Below are positions 8,332-16,681 of a DNA stretch of 64,000 nt, piece by piece (position 1 is the stretch's first letter; every line of letters starts with the position of its first letter). The stretch is taken from positions 62,001-126,000 of the forward strand of contig JAFTZY010000048.1 of the NCBI GenBank assembly GCA_017460955.1, written 5' to 3'. The translations under genes were made by a program, and so were the position numbers. The notes below the pieces were generated by a model. That model saw nothing but the letters and a program-made list of their open reading frames with translations. It searched no databases and was not told the DNA's origin. The DNA comes from Oscillospiraceae bacterium. GTDB lineage: Bacteria > Bacillota > Clostridia > Oscillospirales > Ruminococcaceae.

Positions 8332-9935
8332 GCCGTAACACAAAAAGCTGCCCCGAAGCGTTTTGGACCGCTTCGGGGCAGATGTTTTTGTTGGTATATG
8401 GGCCATTCGCCGGTCTTTGCAAACACGCCGGCACCGGCCTTGGCGCTGTAGATGAGCACCTCGCAGCCGTCGTTGGCATCGATCCTGCCGCTGCCGTCGT
8501 AATCGTACAGTGCGGTCAGTGCATCATTATAACGCAGCGGGTCCTTGGCACCGGCTCTGGCTGCATAGTACAGGATGCATGAAGCATCGATCGCATTCAC
8601 GGCATTGTCAAGATTGCAGTCGCCGATGAGCGGATCGCTGTGCCGCACAGTCACGATGCACAGCTCGGAATGTCCCTTCCCGTCGGAGACCACAATGGTG
8701 GCCTGCCCGAAGCCCGCTGCGGTGACCGTGCCGTCGGAGGACACGGTCGCCACACTCGGGTGGCGGGAGGTGAAGGTGAAGCCGGAGGGCGGATCGGTGT
8801 AGATCCTGACGGTCTCCCCCACGCTGCGCAGGAGCGCTTTTGTATAGTCAAGCTCGATGGGGGACGGCGACTCCACCTTGACGGTCAGCGTCGTTTTGGA
8901 GCCGTTCGAGGAGGTCGCGGTGATCTGCGCGGTACCGTCGGCAACGGCAGTGATGACGCCGCTGCTGTCCACCTTGGCGACCCCCGGCGCGGAGGAGCTG
9001 TAGGTGATGCTCCCCTCCCCCGTGATGACCGGGATCGCCGTTTCGCCGATCTGTTCAAGGGTCAGGCTGCTGACGGAGTAGTGGATCTTCTTCGAGTAGC
9101 GCACATCGCGGTCCACATTGCCGTCGATGCCCGTCACACTGCCCGTGCTCGAGAACTGCCACATCCCGTAGGTGCCCGTGTAGCTGGTCTGATTCGTGTA
9201 ATTGGCAAGCCAGATGGGGTATTTCGCCGAGAGTGAGGCGGCATCGATCATATTGTTCAGCCAGTACATATTGGCATACACGCCCGCTTCGTACCCGGCA
9301 GCCCGGATCGTCGAGCAGAAGGCCTCGCACAGCGCCGTTTTCTGCGCCTTGGAAAGACCGGCATTGTCCAGGCGTCCTTCGTCATAATCAATGGCCTCGA
9401 TGTCGAAGTAGACCGGCATGGTCACCTGGAATTTCTTGATATGGTCGATGACGAAATTGGCCTCCTCGACCGCCTCGGCCGTTGTGATCGCCTGCGTCCG
9501 GAAATAGACGCCCGTATCCAGGCCCGCCGTAGCCGCATTGCGGATGTTCGGCTCGAACTTCTCGTCATAGATGAGCGCCCCGGTGTCATACCCGCGGCAG
9601 CCCACGCGGATGATCGCAAAATCCACATCATCCGTTGCGACCCCCGCCCAGTTGACGGTCCCCTGGAACTTCGACACATCGATGCCGCTCACGGGCATGT
9701 AATCCGCAAAGCGGCTGTTGTGCGTCAGGCTCGACACGCTCGGCGTCGCCTCATAGACGGGATACACGGGCGTGCTTACAAAGCGGTCCGGGTCCTCATA
9801 CAGGTGCGCTGCGATCTCCTCCGGTGTCTCGGCCACCTCGGAGGCGGGCGTCTCCTGCGCCCAGACCCTTCCGGGCAGAAGCTGCGTGCAAAGCACCGCC
9901 GCAAAGAGCAGTGCTGCAAAGCGTCGTTTGTTCAT
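8154..9935 (-). CDS. Secreted GH25 lysozyme with two Ig-like repeats and a dockerin
   Basis: Muramidase-type cell-wall hydrolase. A signal peptide (1-26, cut near VWA-QE) is followed by the GH25 barrel with SGIDVSKFQG, the catalytic acidic motif YFDIEAIDYDEG, YANMYWL and MWQFSSTGSVTGIDG. Then come two BIG2/Ig-like modules (from SSLTLEQIGETAIPV and ELDYTKALLRSVGE) and a dockerin with two Ca-loop repeats (GDCNLDNAVNAIDAS, DYDGSGRIDANDG). It may be attached to a cellulosome-type scaffold. Start: ATG at 9935 with AAGGAGAG upstream. Odd: after the second dockerin repeat no frame stops before the terminator at 8342-8389; the listed 593-residue frame runs on antisense to hslO to 8154, so the last 75-80 residues are probably not native. 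Confidence 0.85.
   Translation of the reverse strand: MNKRRFAALLFAAVLCTQLLPGRVWAQETPASEVAETPEEIAAHLYEDPDRFVSTPVYPVYEATPSVSSLTHNSRFADYMPVSGIDVSKFQGTVNWAGVATDDVDFAIIRVGCRGYDTGALIYDEKFEPNIRNAATAGLDTGVYFRTQAITTAEAVEEANFVIDHIKKFQVTMPVYFDIEAIDYDEGRLDNAGLSKAQKTALCEAFCSTIRAAGYEAGVYANMYWLNNMIDAASLSAKYPIWLANYTNQTSYTGTYGMWQFSSTGSVTGIDGNVDRDVRYSKKIHYSVSSLTLEQIGETAIPVITGEGSITYSSSAPGVAKVDSSGVITAVADGTAQITATSSNGSKTTLTVKVESPSPIELDYTKALLRSVGETVRIYTDPPSGFTFTSRHPSVATVSSDGTVTAAGFGQATIVVSDGKGHSELCIVTVRHSDPLIGDCNLDNAVNAIDASCILYYAARAGAKDPLRYNDALTALYDYDGSGRIDANDGCEVLIYSAKAGAGVFAKTGEWPIYQQKHLPRSGPKRFGAAFCVTAHASPPRIRPRISSGVKTYFLSQKWQQTSMSSPVSASFCSSSRPMLTSTREVRSRLQSQ
8342..8389. terminator. Bidirectional terminator between hslO and the lysozyme gene
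   Basis: CTGCCCCGAAGCG (8348-8360) and CGCTTCGGGGCAG (8369-8381) form a perfect 13-bp stem with an 8-base loop, with A5 on the left and T5 on the right. The lysozyme reading frame has no stop before this hairpin. Confidence 0.9.
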
Positions 9936-9965
9936 GCTATGATCTCTCCTTGTATTCTCTTGTTC

Positions 9966-9989
9966 CCTGCATCACCCCAGTGATGCAGG
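9966..9989 (-). promoter_or_regulatory. Perfect hairpin in the lysozyme 5' leader
   Basis: CCTGCATCAC, loop CCCA, GTGATGCAGG: a perfect 10-bp stem located between the promoter and the ribosome-binding site, about 31-54 bases before the ATG. It has no T tract, so it is more likely an mRNA-stability element or operator than a terminator. Confidence 0.5.
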
Positions 9990-10008
9990 CGGCAAATATC
10001 TCATCCCT

Positions 10009-10037
10009 ATCATACCACATTTTGTGAGATTTGTCAA
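10009..10037 (-). promoter_or_regulatory. Sigma-A promoter for the lysozyme gene
   Basis: Minus strand: TTGACA (10037-10032), 17-base spacer, TATGAT (10014-10009) with an extended TGG. Confidence 0.8.
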
Positions 10038-10192
10038 TACAGTCGGTATAGCATCCGCAAAATATCAGGATCGTAAAACGATACAGCGCACGGCATCTCT
10101 GTTTTCTCCACTGTATATGTGTAGTCTGTATAAATTTGATACACATATTTTGGTTAATTTCTCTAAATTTTAGCAGGACATGAAATTTCCGG
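10038..10192. other. AT-rich divergent intergenic stretch
   Basis: The 399-base gap between the divergent lysozyme and GH9 genes (9936-10334) holds the lysozyme leader hairpin, one promoter for each gene, and this AT-rich middle. I see no ORF or RNA motif in the middle part; it is the obvious place for a shared regulator site. Confidence 0.4.
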
Positions 10193-10221
10193 TTGATTTC
10201 CAGGAGATTCTATGTTATACT
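10193..10221 (+). promoter_or_regulatory. Promoter for the GH9 cellulase gene
   Basis: TTGATT (10193-10198), 17-base spacer, TATACT (10216-10221). The transcript leader is about 105 bases before the ATG at 10335. Confidence 0.65.
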
Positions 10222-10334
10222 AAAAATGTATATGTGACGTGTTTGTGAACACGTTGCATACGGCGGGGATCGGCGGTTTCTGCGTATCCTTCGGTCCCGG
10301 CGGAAAACCCAACAATTCTTTAAGGAGGAAGCAT

Positions 10335-12578
10335 ATGAAAAACCAAACAAGCCTGAAAAAGCGCCTGCTTGCCGGTGCAATGAGCGCTGCACTGCTCATG
10401 GGTACGGGTCTTGTGCCCTTCAGCAGCACACCGGTCTCGGCCGCAACGCATGAGGATTACGGCGAGGCTCTTGAGCTGTCCCTGTATTTCTGGGATGCCA
10501 ACCAGTGCGGTACCGGAGTGGACGGCAATGCTCTGACATGGAGGGGCAACTGCCATCCGCAGGACGGTAAGGTATCCCTGAGCACGGCACAGGGTCTGTC
10601 AAGCGCATCCAAGGAGGCTGTCAAGGCCGCCAACAACGGCTCTGACATCGTGGACATCTCCGGCGGCTATCATGATGCCGGCGACCACATCAAGTTCTCC
10701 AATACCATCGGCTTCTCGATCTCGAGCCTTGCATGGTCCTATATCAGCTATCCGTCGGCATATCAGGACATCGGTCAGGTCGATCATGTCAAGTACATCC
10801 TCAAGTATGCCTGCGATTACTTTATGAAGGTCACCTACCTCGACAGCAGCAACAATGTTATCTGCTATGTCGATCAGGTCGCCACGGAGGGTGAGGATCA
10901 CAGCACGAGCGGCATCTGGTGCCCGCCCGAGGATGCCTCCCAGTTCACCCGCACGACCTACTGGGCAGATGCCTCCAATCCGCATGCGGACTCCGCCGGT
11001 GACATGGCAGCAGCGCTTGCATCCACCGCAATTGTTTTCCAGGATTCCGATTCTGCATATGCTGCACAGTGCCTGACCTATGCCAAGGCTCTGTCCAATT
11101 TTGCAGCGAAGTACCCGAGCGTCGGCAGCGTCAGCGCCCGTGCCAACATGTACAATGCAACGTCCCTGAAGGACGACATCGCGTGGGGCCAGCTCTGGGT
11201 GGACATCGCCTCCAACGGCGGCAAGCTCCCGTCCGGCTACACGCCTCCCATCACCCTGACCGGTGACAAGGCATACAGCAACGGCGATTATGACGGCTAT
11301 CTGTACTGCTGGGACAAGGTATATTCCGGTTATGCAGCCCTGCTTTGCGATATGGGCTATGAGACCTCCAAGTATGCAAACGAGCTGAAGGTCGAGATCA
11401 ACGGCCAGGGCGGCCTGTCCACCACCAGCTACAACGGCAACGGCTGGGGCGCAGCACGTTACAATTGTGCACTCCAGATGATGGCACTCAAGAGCGGCGA
11501 CAGCGGTCTTGCCGAGGCAGCTGCACACAATATGGATGTCATCCTCGGCCAGAACTCCTACGGCTACAGCTTCCTGATCGGCTACGGCTCCAAGTGGCCG
11601 ACGCACATCCATCACAGAGCTGCCAACCCCGGTACGGGCGATCCGGCAGCCAACACCTCCATGACCAACACCCTGTACGGCGCGCTCATCGGCGGTATGG
11701 ATTCCTCCGGCAATTACGAGGACAATCAGAATTCCTACCAGTTCACCGAGCCCGCACTTGATTACAACGGCTGCTTCGTGCTCGCATGCGCAGGCCTTTA
11801 TGAGAAGTTCGGCGGCAGCGGCACGACCGCAGATACCGTTCTGACAAGCGCAACGGAGGTAGAGTTCCCGCACGATTACGGCATGGGCAGCGTGGTCGTA
11901 GACCCGACTGAGCCGGCAACGAGCGGCAGTGAGGATCCGACCCAGGCACCCACACAGCCCTCGACGCAGGCTCCGACCGAACCCGAGACACAGGTCCCCA
12001 CACAGACGGAGGTCGTTGACGGCAAGGTCACCAAGCAGAGCGACATGATCTATGCGATCGATGTGACCGATGCCATCGCTGTGACTGTGACTGCCAATGT
12101 CGGCAGCGGCAACTATGCAAACGGCTGCATCGGCTACATGAACAACGGCAACTGGGAACAGCCCGTTCAGTATGCTGAAACAGCAGGAAGCGACGGCCTT
12201 ATCACCGTTACCGCTGACATCCCGTCCGGTGTAACGGAGATCCAGTTCCAGATCTGGTCCCAGAATGCAAGCAGCGTTACGGCTGAGCTGACCTACGCAA
12301 GCGTAGTAGAGCCCACCGAACCTACAACCGATGAACCGACACAGGCACCCACCTCCGGCGAACTGGATGTTACCCTCTGGGGCGATGCCGATGTGGACGG
12401 TGACTGCGACATCATCGATGTTATCTGCGTGAACAAGGATCAGCTCGGTTCCTTCACTCTGACCGCACAGGGCGTCAAGAACGCCGATGTGGACCAGAAT
12501 GGCGTCATGGCATTTGCCGATGCTGTCAACATCATGAAGTCCCTCGTAGACCTTGTGGTACTCCCCGTGAATTCCTGA
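10335..12578 (+). CDS. GH9 endoglucanase with C-terminal dockerin
   Basis: Secreted cellulase of 747 residues that hydrolyses beta-1,4-glucan. A signal peptide (about 1-35, PVSA-AT) leads straight into the GH9 (alpha/alpha)6 domain. The catalytic aspartates lie in HDAGDH (D114/D117), the C-terminal signature HHRAANPGTGDPA follows, and the acid is E472 in FTEPALDYNGCF. A Pro/Thr linker, an unassigned beta-rich module at about 555-660, a second linker and a dockerin (DADVDGDCDIIDV, NADVDQNGVMAFADA) follow. The dockerin implies docking to a scaffold cohesin outside this window. The frame is open further 5', but AAGGAGG lies 7 bases before the ATG at 10335 and the signal peptide begins there. Confidence 0.93.
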   Translation: MKNQTSLKKRLLAGAMSAALLMGTGLVPFSSTPVSAATHEDYGEALELSLYFWDANQCGTGVDGNALTWRGNCHPQDGKVSLSTAQGLSSASKEAVKAANNGSDIVDISGGYHDAGDHIKFSNTIGFSISSLAWSYISYPSAYQDIGQVDHVKYILKYACDYFMKVTYLDSSNNVICYVDQVATEGEDHSTSGIWCPPEDASQFTRTTYWADASNPHADSAGDMAAALASTAIVFQDSDSAYAAQCLTYAKALSNFAAKYPSVGSVSARANMYNATSLKDDIAWGQLWVDIASNGGKLPSGYTPPITLTGDKAYSNGDYDGYLYCWDKVYSGYAALLCDMGYETSKYANELKVEINGQGGLSTTSYNGNGWGAARYNCALQMMALKSGDSGLAEAAAHNMDVILGQNSYGYSFLIGYGSKWPTHIHHRAANPGTGDPAANTSMTNTLYGALIGGMDSSGNYEDNQNSYQFTEPALDYNGCFVLACAGLYEKFGGSGTTADTVLTSATEVEFPHDYGMGSVVVDPTEPATSGSEDPTQAPTQPSTQAPTEPETQVPTQTEVVDGKVTKQSDMIYAIDVTDAIAVTVTANVGSGNYANGCIGYMNNGNWEQPVQYAETAGSDGLITVTADIPSGVTEIQFQIWSQNASSVTAELTYASVVEPTEPTTDEPTQAPTSGELDVTLWGDADVDGDCDIIDVICVNKDQLGSFTLTAQGVKNADVDQNGVMAFADAVNIMKSLVDLVVLPVNS

Positions 12579-12600
12579 TCGCCCATCCGATCAAAAACAG

Positions 12601-12636
12601 GACCGCTCCCGTTCTTCGGGAGCGGTCTTCTTATAT
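12601..12636 (+). terminator. Terminator after the GH9 gene
   Basis: GACCGCTCCCG (12601-12611), loop TTCTT, CGGGAGCGGTC (12617-12627), then TTCTTATAT: an 11-bp perfect stem. Confidence 0.85.
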
Positions 12637-12643
12637 CTAATAA

Positions 12644-12679
12644 GGATCCCCCTGAACTGCATGCGGTTCAGGGGGATCC
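12644..12679 (-). terminator. Terminator of the HSP90-family operon
   Basis: GGATCCCCCTGAAC (12644-12657) pairs with GTTCAGGGGGATCC (12666-12679): a perfect 14-bp stem with an 8-base loop, 3 bases after the stop of the last small gene. Leftward it is followed by TTATTAGA. Confidence 0.75.
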
Positions 12680-12682
12680 GCC

Positions 12683-12781
12683 TTACATCCGCAGGAGCGG
12701 AAGCAGGATAAAGCCCAGCAGCATAGCTGCGCAGATCACAAGGATGAAAATGCGCAGCGCAAGGCTCTTCTTCGGTTTCAA
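12683..12781 (-). CDS. 32-residue single-pass membrane peptide
   Basis: Short ORF at the end of the HSP90-family operon: a basic head (MKPKKSLALR) followed by one hydrophobic helix (about residues 11-30). The start is TTG at 12781-12779, with GGAGGG 7 bases upstream, and the stop TAA is at 12685-12683. It lies 16 bases after the stop of the preceding membrane protein and immediately before the terminator at 12644-12679, so it is translated from the same mRNA if real. The case rests on the ribosome-binding site, the clean K-rich head plus helix layout and the operon position. No family is recognised and no function is proposed. Confidence 0.55.
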   Translation of the reverse strand: MKPKKSLALRIFILVICAAMLLGFILLPLLRM

Positions 12782-12797
12782 TCTGTATCCCTCCTAT

Positions 12798-13226
12798 TCA
12801 CTGTGCGGCTGTAGTCGCTGTCTGCTCATCCTCGGGGAGAACGGGGTCAGCAGAGACCGGTTCATCCGGTGCGTCGGCATCCTGCGCACTGTCACCGGGC
12901 TCGGTCTGTTCCTCCTCACCGGGGGCCGCCGGCTCCGCATCGGCATCGGGCTGCACATCCGTCCCCTCCTCCTGCGGCACGGCGATCACCTGGCCGTTCT
13001 CATCGGTCTCGAGCACAACGGCCTGTGTGGCGCGTTCCTCGCGCAGGCGGTCCCAGACACTGAGCGTCTCCGTCTGGATGATGATATTGGCCGCGAAGCT
13101 GGACGCATCGTCCTGCTCCTGGCGCTGACGGTTCACATCCCCGATGTGGTTGATCGTGTAGATGGAGATGGCGATGATCACCAGCATGATCACAATGGCG
13201 GCTGCAAACATAACGATGCGTTTCAT
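12798..13226 (-). CDS. Single-pass membrane protein with acidic tail, unknown
   Basis: The 142-residue product has an N-terminal helix (about 5-27, basic MKR before it) and a long, presumably extracytoplasmic, tail rich in Glu, Asp, Ala and Pro with low complexity after residue 85. No family is recognised. It overlaps the stop of the 788-residue gene by 4 bases (ATGA), so the two are translationally coupled. Within the operon it and the following 32-residue peptide are the only membrane proteins, so they could tether or report on the otherwise cytosolic HSP90-like and helical-repeat proteins; that is inference from position only. Confidence 0.7.
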   Translation of the reverse strand: MKRIVMFAAAIVIMLVIIAISIYTINHIGDVNRQRQEQDDASSFAANIIIQTETLSVWDRLREERATQAVVLETDENGQVIAVPQEEGTDVQPDADAEPAAPGEEEQTEPGDSAQDADAPDEPVSADPVLPEDEQTATTAAQ

Positions 13227-15589
13227 GCCAGCCCCACCTCCAACAGGAGGGCACCCTCATCCTCATAGATAACACGGGGGAAGCCCTGGGGCTGGATGGC
13301 CCAGCCTGCGGCACGGTCGCCGACGATCTCGACCTCGTCGCCCTCCTTGACGGCGGGGACTGCCTCGGAGGTATCGGCGACCACGCCGATGATGCGGCCG
13401 TCCTCCACGCGGTCGATCTCGCACCACAGCAGCTCGATGCTGTAGCCGTATTCGTCCGCAAGCTCCTCATCCACCTGGAATTCCATACGAACGGCGGCAC
13501 GCTCAAAGGGGTGCTGCACGGCCTTGGCAAAGAGCGGGAAGCTCTGCTTGGCAAGACGGATGCGGCGCATGAAGTTGCGTCTCGAGTTCGGGCAGTCGAG
13601 CTGATCGTAATCCTCAAAGACGGTGCATTCCGCCGGGAGCACATCGCCCTCATCGGTGCGGATGTAGAGGACCGCACCGGGCAGCTCCCGCTCGAGCCTG
13701 CCGCACAGCGCCTCCGGCCGCTCGTGACGGAGCTTTTCCGAGCTCTGCCATAACACCTCATACGGCTCCTCGCCGTAGTTCACCTGCGTGAACACCTCTC
13801 CCTCATCGGGCAGCACGCCGCGTTCGATCGCGGCCCTTGCAGCGGCGCACAGGATATCTACAGCCAGATTGAAGTTGTCCGGCGTCACACCGGCTGCCTC
13901 AAGCTCCCGCAGACCCATGCAGCGCATCCCGACGGTCGTGATCCAGATCTCGGTCTCCTCCTCGTTCGCGGCGATGTACAGGCCGAACAGGTCATCGGCC
14001 GTTACCGCATCCCGGCACTCGCTGACAAAGCGCACCCAGGTCTCAGGGTAGGCCTTCTGCTCGACCAGATCCACAACGCCCGCCATATCCGGGAAGGCAG
14101 TATGCAGAAGCTTTAGCAGGATATGATAGGACAGGAACGGATCACCGCTGAAATCATAGTGTACGGCATAGCGTGCGGGGCTCGCGAGCATGGCCTGGAG
14201 GCCCTCCCGGTCAAGGCCGTTGAACGGACGGCACGGGATCTCGGGCGGCATCGTATCCGCCGATACGATCACGGCCTCGTACAGGCGCTCCTCATAGCGC
14301 ACGGTCACAAAGAACTGCTCCTCCTCATACAGACAGGTGATGAGCTCGAACCCGTCCGGGGCATTGGCCTTCACCCGCTCGCAGACGGCGTCAAGTCCGA
14401 TCTGCTCCGGTACGAACACGGCCAGGATCGACGGTGCCCTCTGAACAAGCCCGTGCAGGGAATGTGCCGGCGCTTCCTCGGATGCGGGCGCACTTTCCTC
14501 CTCCGGGGCTTTGAGCTGTGTGCGCAGGAGGTCCATATAATAGGAACTGCCGTTGCGCTCGTCAAAGCGCTGCGAGAGCTCCGTGGCGGTCTTTTCAAAA
14601 TGGTCGTGGATGTCCTTCAGGCGCACTTCCCCGCTCCCGCTCTTGATCGGCAGGGACAGTATCAGCGGATTGTGCGTGATGTCCTGCAGGATCTCATCCG
14701 GAAGGGCATGCAGCACACGGTAGGCACCCGTTGCAAAGCACATCTGCATGTAGGGATTATGGCAGTCCAGGTACTGAGTGACGTTCTCCTTGAGGAGCTT
14801 CCAGCCGTGGTTCGGATCGGTCACACTGTACAGCTCAAGCAGGGTGCCGATGCTGTCCAGATGCTCCGGCTCCCCGTTGACGAGCCGCTCGGCAAGGGCG
14901 CCGTAGTACAGCGCTTCCGAAAGATCACCCTTGTACAGGTAGTGCCAGCACAGATAGCTGTAGGTCTCATGCGGGATCTCGGCACAGCGCAGTTCCCCGC
15001 TCAGGATGGGGGCGGCAAAGCGCAAAGCTTCCTCCTCCTGTCCGAAGATCAGGGAATAGCGCATGTTGTAATTGGCCTCACAGGCCTTGCAGTCGCTGCC
15101 GGCACCGCGCTTGCCGCGGTCATACGCGGCGCTCCGGAAGGCATCATAGGCCTCCTTGGCCCGCTCCTTGTCGATGGGCAGAAGGAAGTCGGCAAGCTTC
15201 ATGTAGTACACGCGCTCGGTGATGCCGAACTTCTTGCAGCGCTTGGAATATTCCTCATAGTAGCGCTCGATCTCCTCACGGGTGATCTGGTAGTAATCCG
15301 TCATATTGTCGAGCACCCACTTGAAGGCAAGCATAATGTCGTCCCAGGTGTCCTCCTCGTATTCCGGATGCTCGTCAAAGACCTTCAGAAGCTCCGGAAA
15401 ACAGATGATGGCCTTGAAATTATCCCCGTGAAAGACGGATTCCTGGACATAGTCATACCGCAGATGGATGCGCCAGTAATGGGCGCTCTCGTCATCCGCC
15501 TGACGGATGGCCGCCGCGATCGCCTCCAGGCGTTCCGGACCGTGCTCCATGTCGTGGATCTGCTGCAGCAGTGCTTCGGGTGAAAACAT
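13223..15589 (-). CDS. Helical-repeat protein fused to a DUF4026/DUF2314-like C-terminus
   Basis: The 788-residue protein is predicted cytosolic. Residues 1 to about 340 are homologous to the two upstream genes: they share YDYVQESVFHGDNFKAII, a FPEL word, FKWVLD, TREEIERYYEE and DPNHGWKLL, probably a TPR-like alpha-solenoid. After a Glu/Ala linker (about 355-370) the middle resembles DUF4026 (VFVPEQIGLDAVCERVKA, the ITCLYEEEQFFVTVRYEE region). The end resembles DUF2314 (ELLWCEIDRVEDGRIIG, KEGDEVEIVGD, then a conserved-looking GWAI). Domain names are from memory of these families and should be confirmed by HMM. The gene starts 13 bases after the stop of its paralogue and overlaps the next gene by 4 bases. 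Confidence 0.7.
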   Translation of the reverse strand: MFSPEALLQQIHDMEHGPERLEAIAAAIRQADDESAHYWRIHLRYDYVQESVFHGDNFKAIICFPELLKVFDEHPEYEEDTWDDIMLAFKWVLDNMTDYYQITREEIERYYEEYSKRCKKFGITERVYYMKLADFLLPIDKERAKEAYDAFRSAAYDRGKRGAGSDCKACEANYNMRYSLIFGQEEEALRFAAPILSGELRCAEIPHETYSYLCWHYLYKGDLSEALYYGALAERLVNGEPEHLDSIGTLLELYSVTDPNHGWKLLKENVTQYLDCHNPYMQMCFATGAYRVLHALPDEILQDITHNPLILSLPIKSGSGEVRLKDIHDHFEKTATELSQRFDERNGSSYYMDLLRTQLKAPEEESAPASEEAPAHSLHGLVQRAPSILAVFVPEQIGLDAVCERVKANAPDGFELITCLYEEEQFFVTVRYEERLYEAVIVSADTMPPEIPCRPFNGLDREGLQAMLASPARYAVHYDFSGDPFLSYHILLKLLHTAFPDMAGVVDLVEQKAYPETWVRFVSECRDAVTADDLFGLYIAANEEETEIWITTVGMRCMGLRELEAAGVTPDNFNLAVDILCAAARAAIERGVLPDEGEVFTQVNYGEEPYEVLWQSSEKLRHERPEALCGRLERELPGAVLYIRTDEGDVLPAECTVFEDYDQLDCPNSRRNFMRRIRLAKQSFPLFAKAVQHPFERAAVRMEFQVDEELADEYGYSIELLWCEIDRVEDGRIIGVVADTSEAVPAVKEGDEVEIVGDRAAGWAIQPQGFPRVIYEDEGALLLEVGLA

Positions 15590-15602
15590 AGTGATGACCT
15601 CC

Positions 15603-16664
15603 TTATTTGATCGGATGGGCTCCGAGCATATTCATAAAATCCTGTGTGCCGTTGCGGGCATCGAACCGTGCGGCAAGCTCGGATGCGCTCTCCCTGAGCG
15701 ACAGAGCACACGAGCGGATGTCCCCGTCCTGCACGGCTTTACAGATCGGTGCGCTGTGGGGCACGCGCAGGAGCGACGGATCGGGCAGTGCATCCAGCAG
15801 ATGGGCACTGCCGATGGCAAAGCACATGGTCAGGAAGGGATTTTTCGATGCAAGGTACAGCGGGTAGTTCCGGTTGAACAGCGCTGCGCCGTGTGCGGGA
15901 TCGGTCACGGCGGCAAGACTCAGGAGCGTGCCGAGGATATCGAGATAGTACGGGTCCCCGTTCACGCGCCCTTCGATGACGGCGGCATCGTGCAGTGCCT
16001 CCTCATACCGGCCGTGCCTGAGATAATAGCGGATAAAATCGTGGTACGTCGCCTGCGGAAGGGCGTTTGACTTCATGCGCCCTTCAAAAATGGGCTTTGC
16101 CGCCTTCTTTGCCGCCTCCTCCTGCCCGACGGACAGGTAGAACATCGCCTGCTGGTCATACCAGAGCGCCTTGCCGTCGGAGATGTCGTCGAGGGGCGCA
16201 TCGAGGAAGCGATAGAAATTCGCGGCTGCCAGATCCCGGTCCACATGCATGTAGAACAGGCAGCGCTTCATGTAGTAGATGCTCAGGCTCTTCCCCTGCT
16301 CGAGGAGACGCTGCTTGAACATCCGGAAATACCCCTCGATCTCCTCCCGGGAGATCTGCGGGAATTCCGGTGCCGCCTCCACGATCCATTTAAAGGCGAT
16401 GAGCAGATAGTAGGACACCTGCTCATCCTCCTGTAATTTCGGATGGTCGTCGTACAGCGCCGTCAGCTCCGGGAACACGATCATGGCATAGTACCGGTCC
16501 CCGCTGAACACGGATTCCTTGAGATAATCGTACCGGAACCGGAACTGCCAGCGCAGTGCCTGCCAGGCGTCCGCCTCCCGGATGGCGCTGCGGATACCGG
16601 CAAGGCGGGCACTGCCGGTCCCGAGTGTCTGGAACTGCGCCTCCATCTGTGCAAAATCGGGCAT
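15603..16664 (-). CDS. Helical-repeat (TPR-like) protein, paralogue 2
   Basis: Predicted cytosolic protein of 353 residues, alpha-helical throughout, with no signal or membrane segment. It aligns along its whole length with the gene upstream and with the N-terminal 340 residues of the gene downstream: FRFRYDYLKESVFSGDRYYA, VFPELTALYDDHP, AFKWIVE, ISREEIEGYF, YYMKRCLFYMHVDRDLAAAN and DPAHGAALFNRN. An ATG at 16685 overlaps the preceding stop, but AGGAGGGAG lies just before the ATG at 16664, which gives MPDFAQMEAQF and matches the start of its paralogue (MRDFATLEQEF); I therefore use 16664. The function is unknown; a partner of the HSP90-like protein is the simplest idea. Confidence 0.75.
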   Translation of the reverse strand: MPDFAQMEAQFQTLGTGSARLAGIRSAIREADAWQALRWQFRFRYDYLKESVFSGDRYYAMIVFPELTALYDDHPKLQEDEQVSYYLLIAFKWIVEAAPEFPQISREEIEGYFRMFKQRLLEQGKSLSIYYMKRCLFYMHVDRDLAAANFYRFLDAPLDDISDGKALWYDQQAMFYLSVGQEEAAKKAAKPIFEGRMKSNALPQATYHDFIRYYLRHGRYEEALHDAAVIEGRVNGDPYYLDILGTLLSLAAVTDPAHGAALFNRNYPLYLASKNPFLTMCFAIGSAHLLDALPDPSLLRVPHSAPICKAVQDGDIRSCALSLRESASELAARFDARNGTQDFMNMLGAHPIK

Positions 16665-16681
16665 GGTCTCCCTCCTGTCCG

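Noticed and set aside
12601..12679. Two neighbouring hairpins as a CRISPR or mobile-element end
   Set aside because: Different sequences, each explained as the terminator of a convergent operon; no repeats elsewhere in the window.
14123..15583. 486-codon rightward open frame
   Set aside because: Antisense to the 788-residue operon protein, which has clear paralogues on the minus strand.
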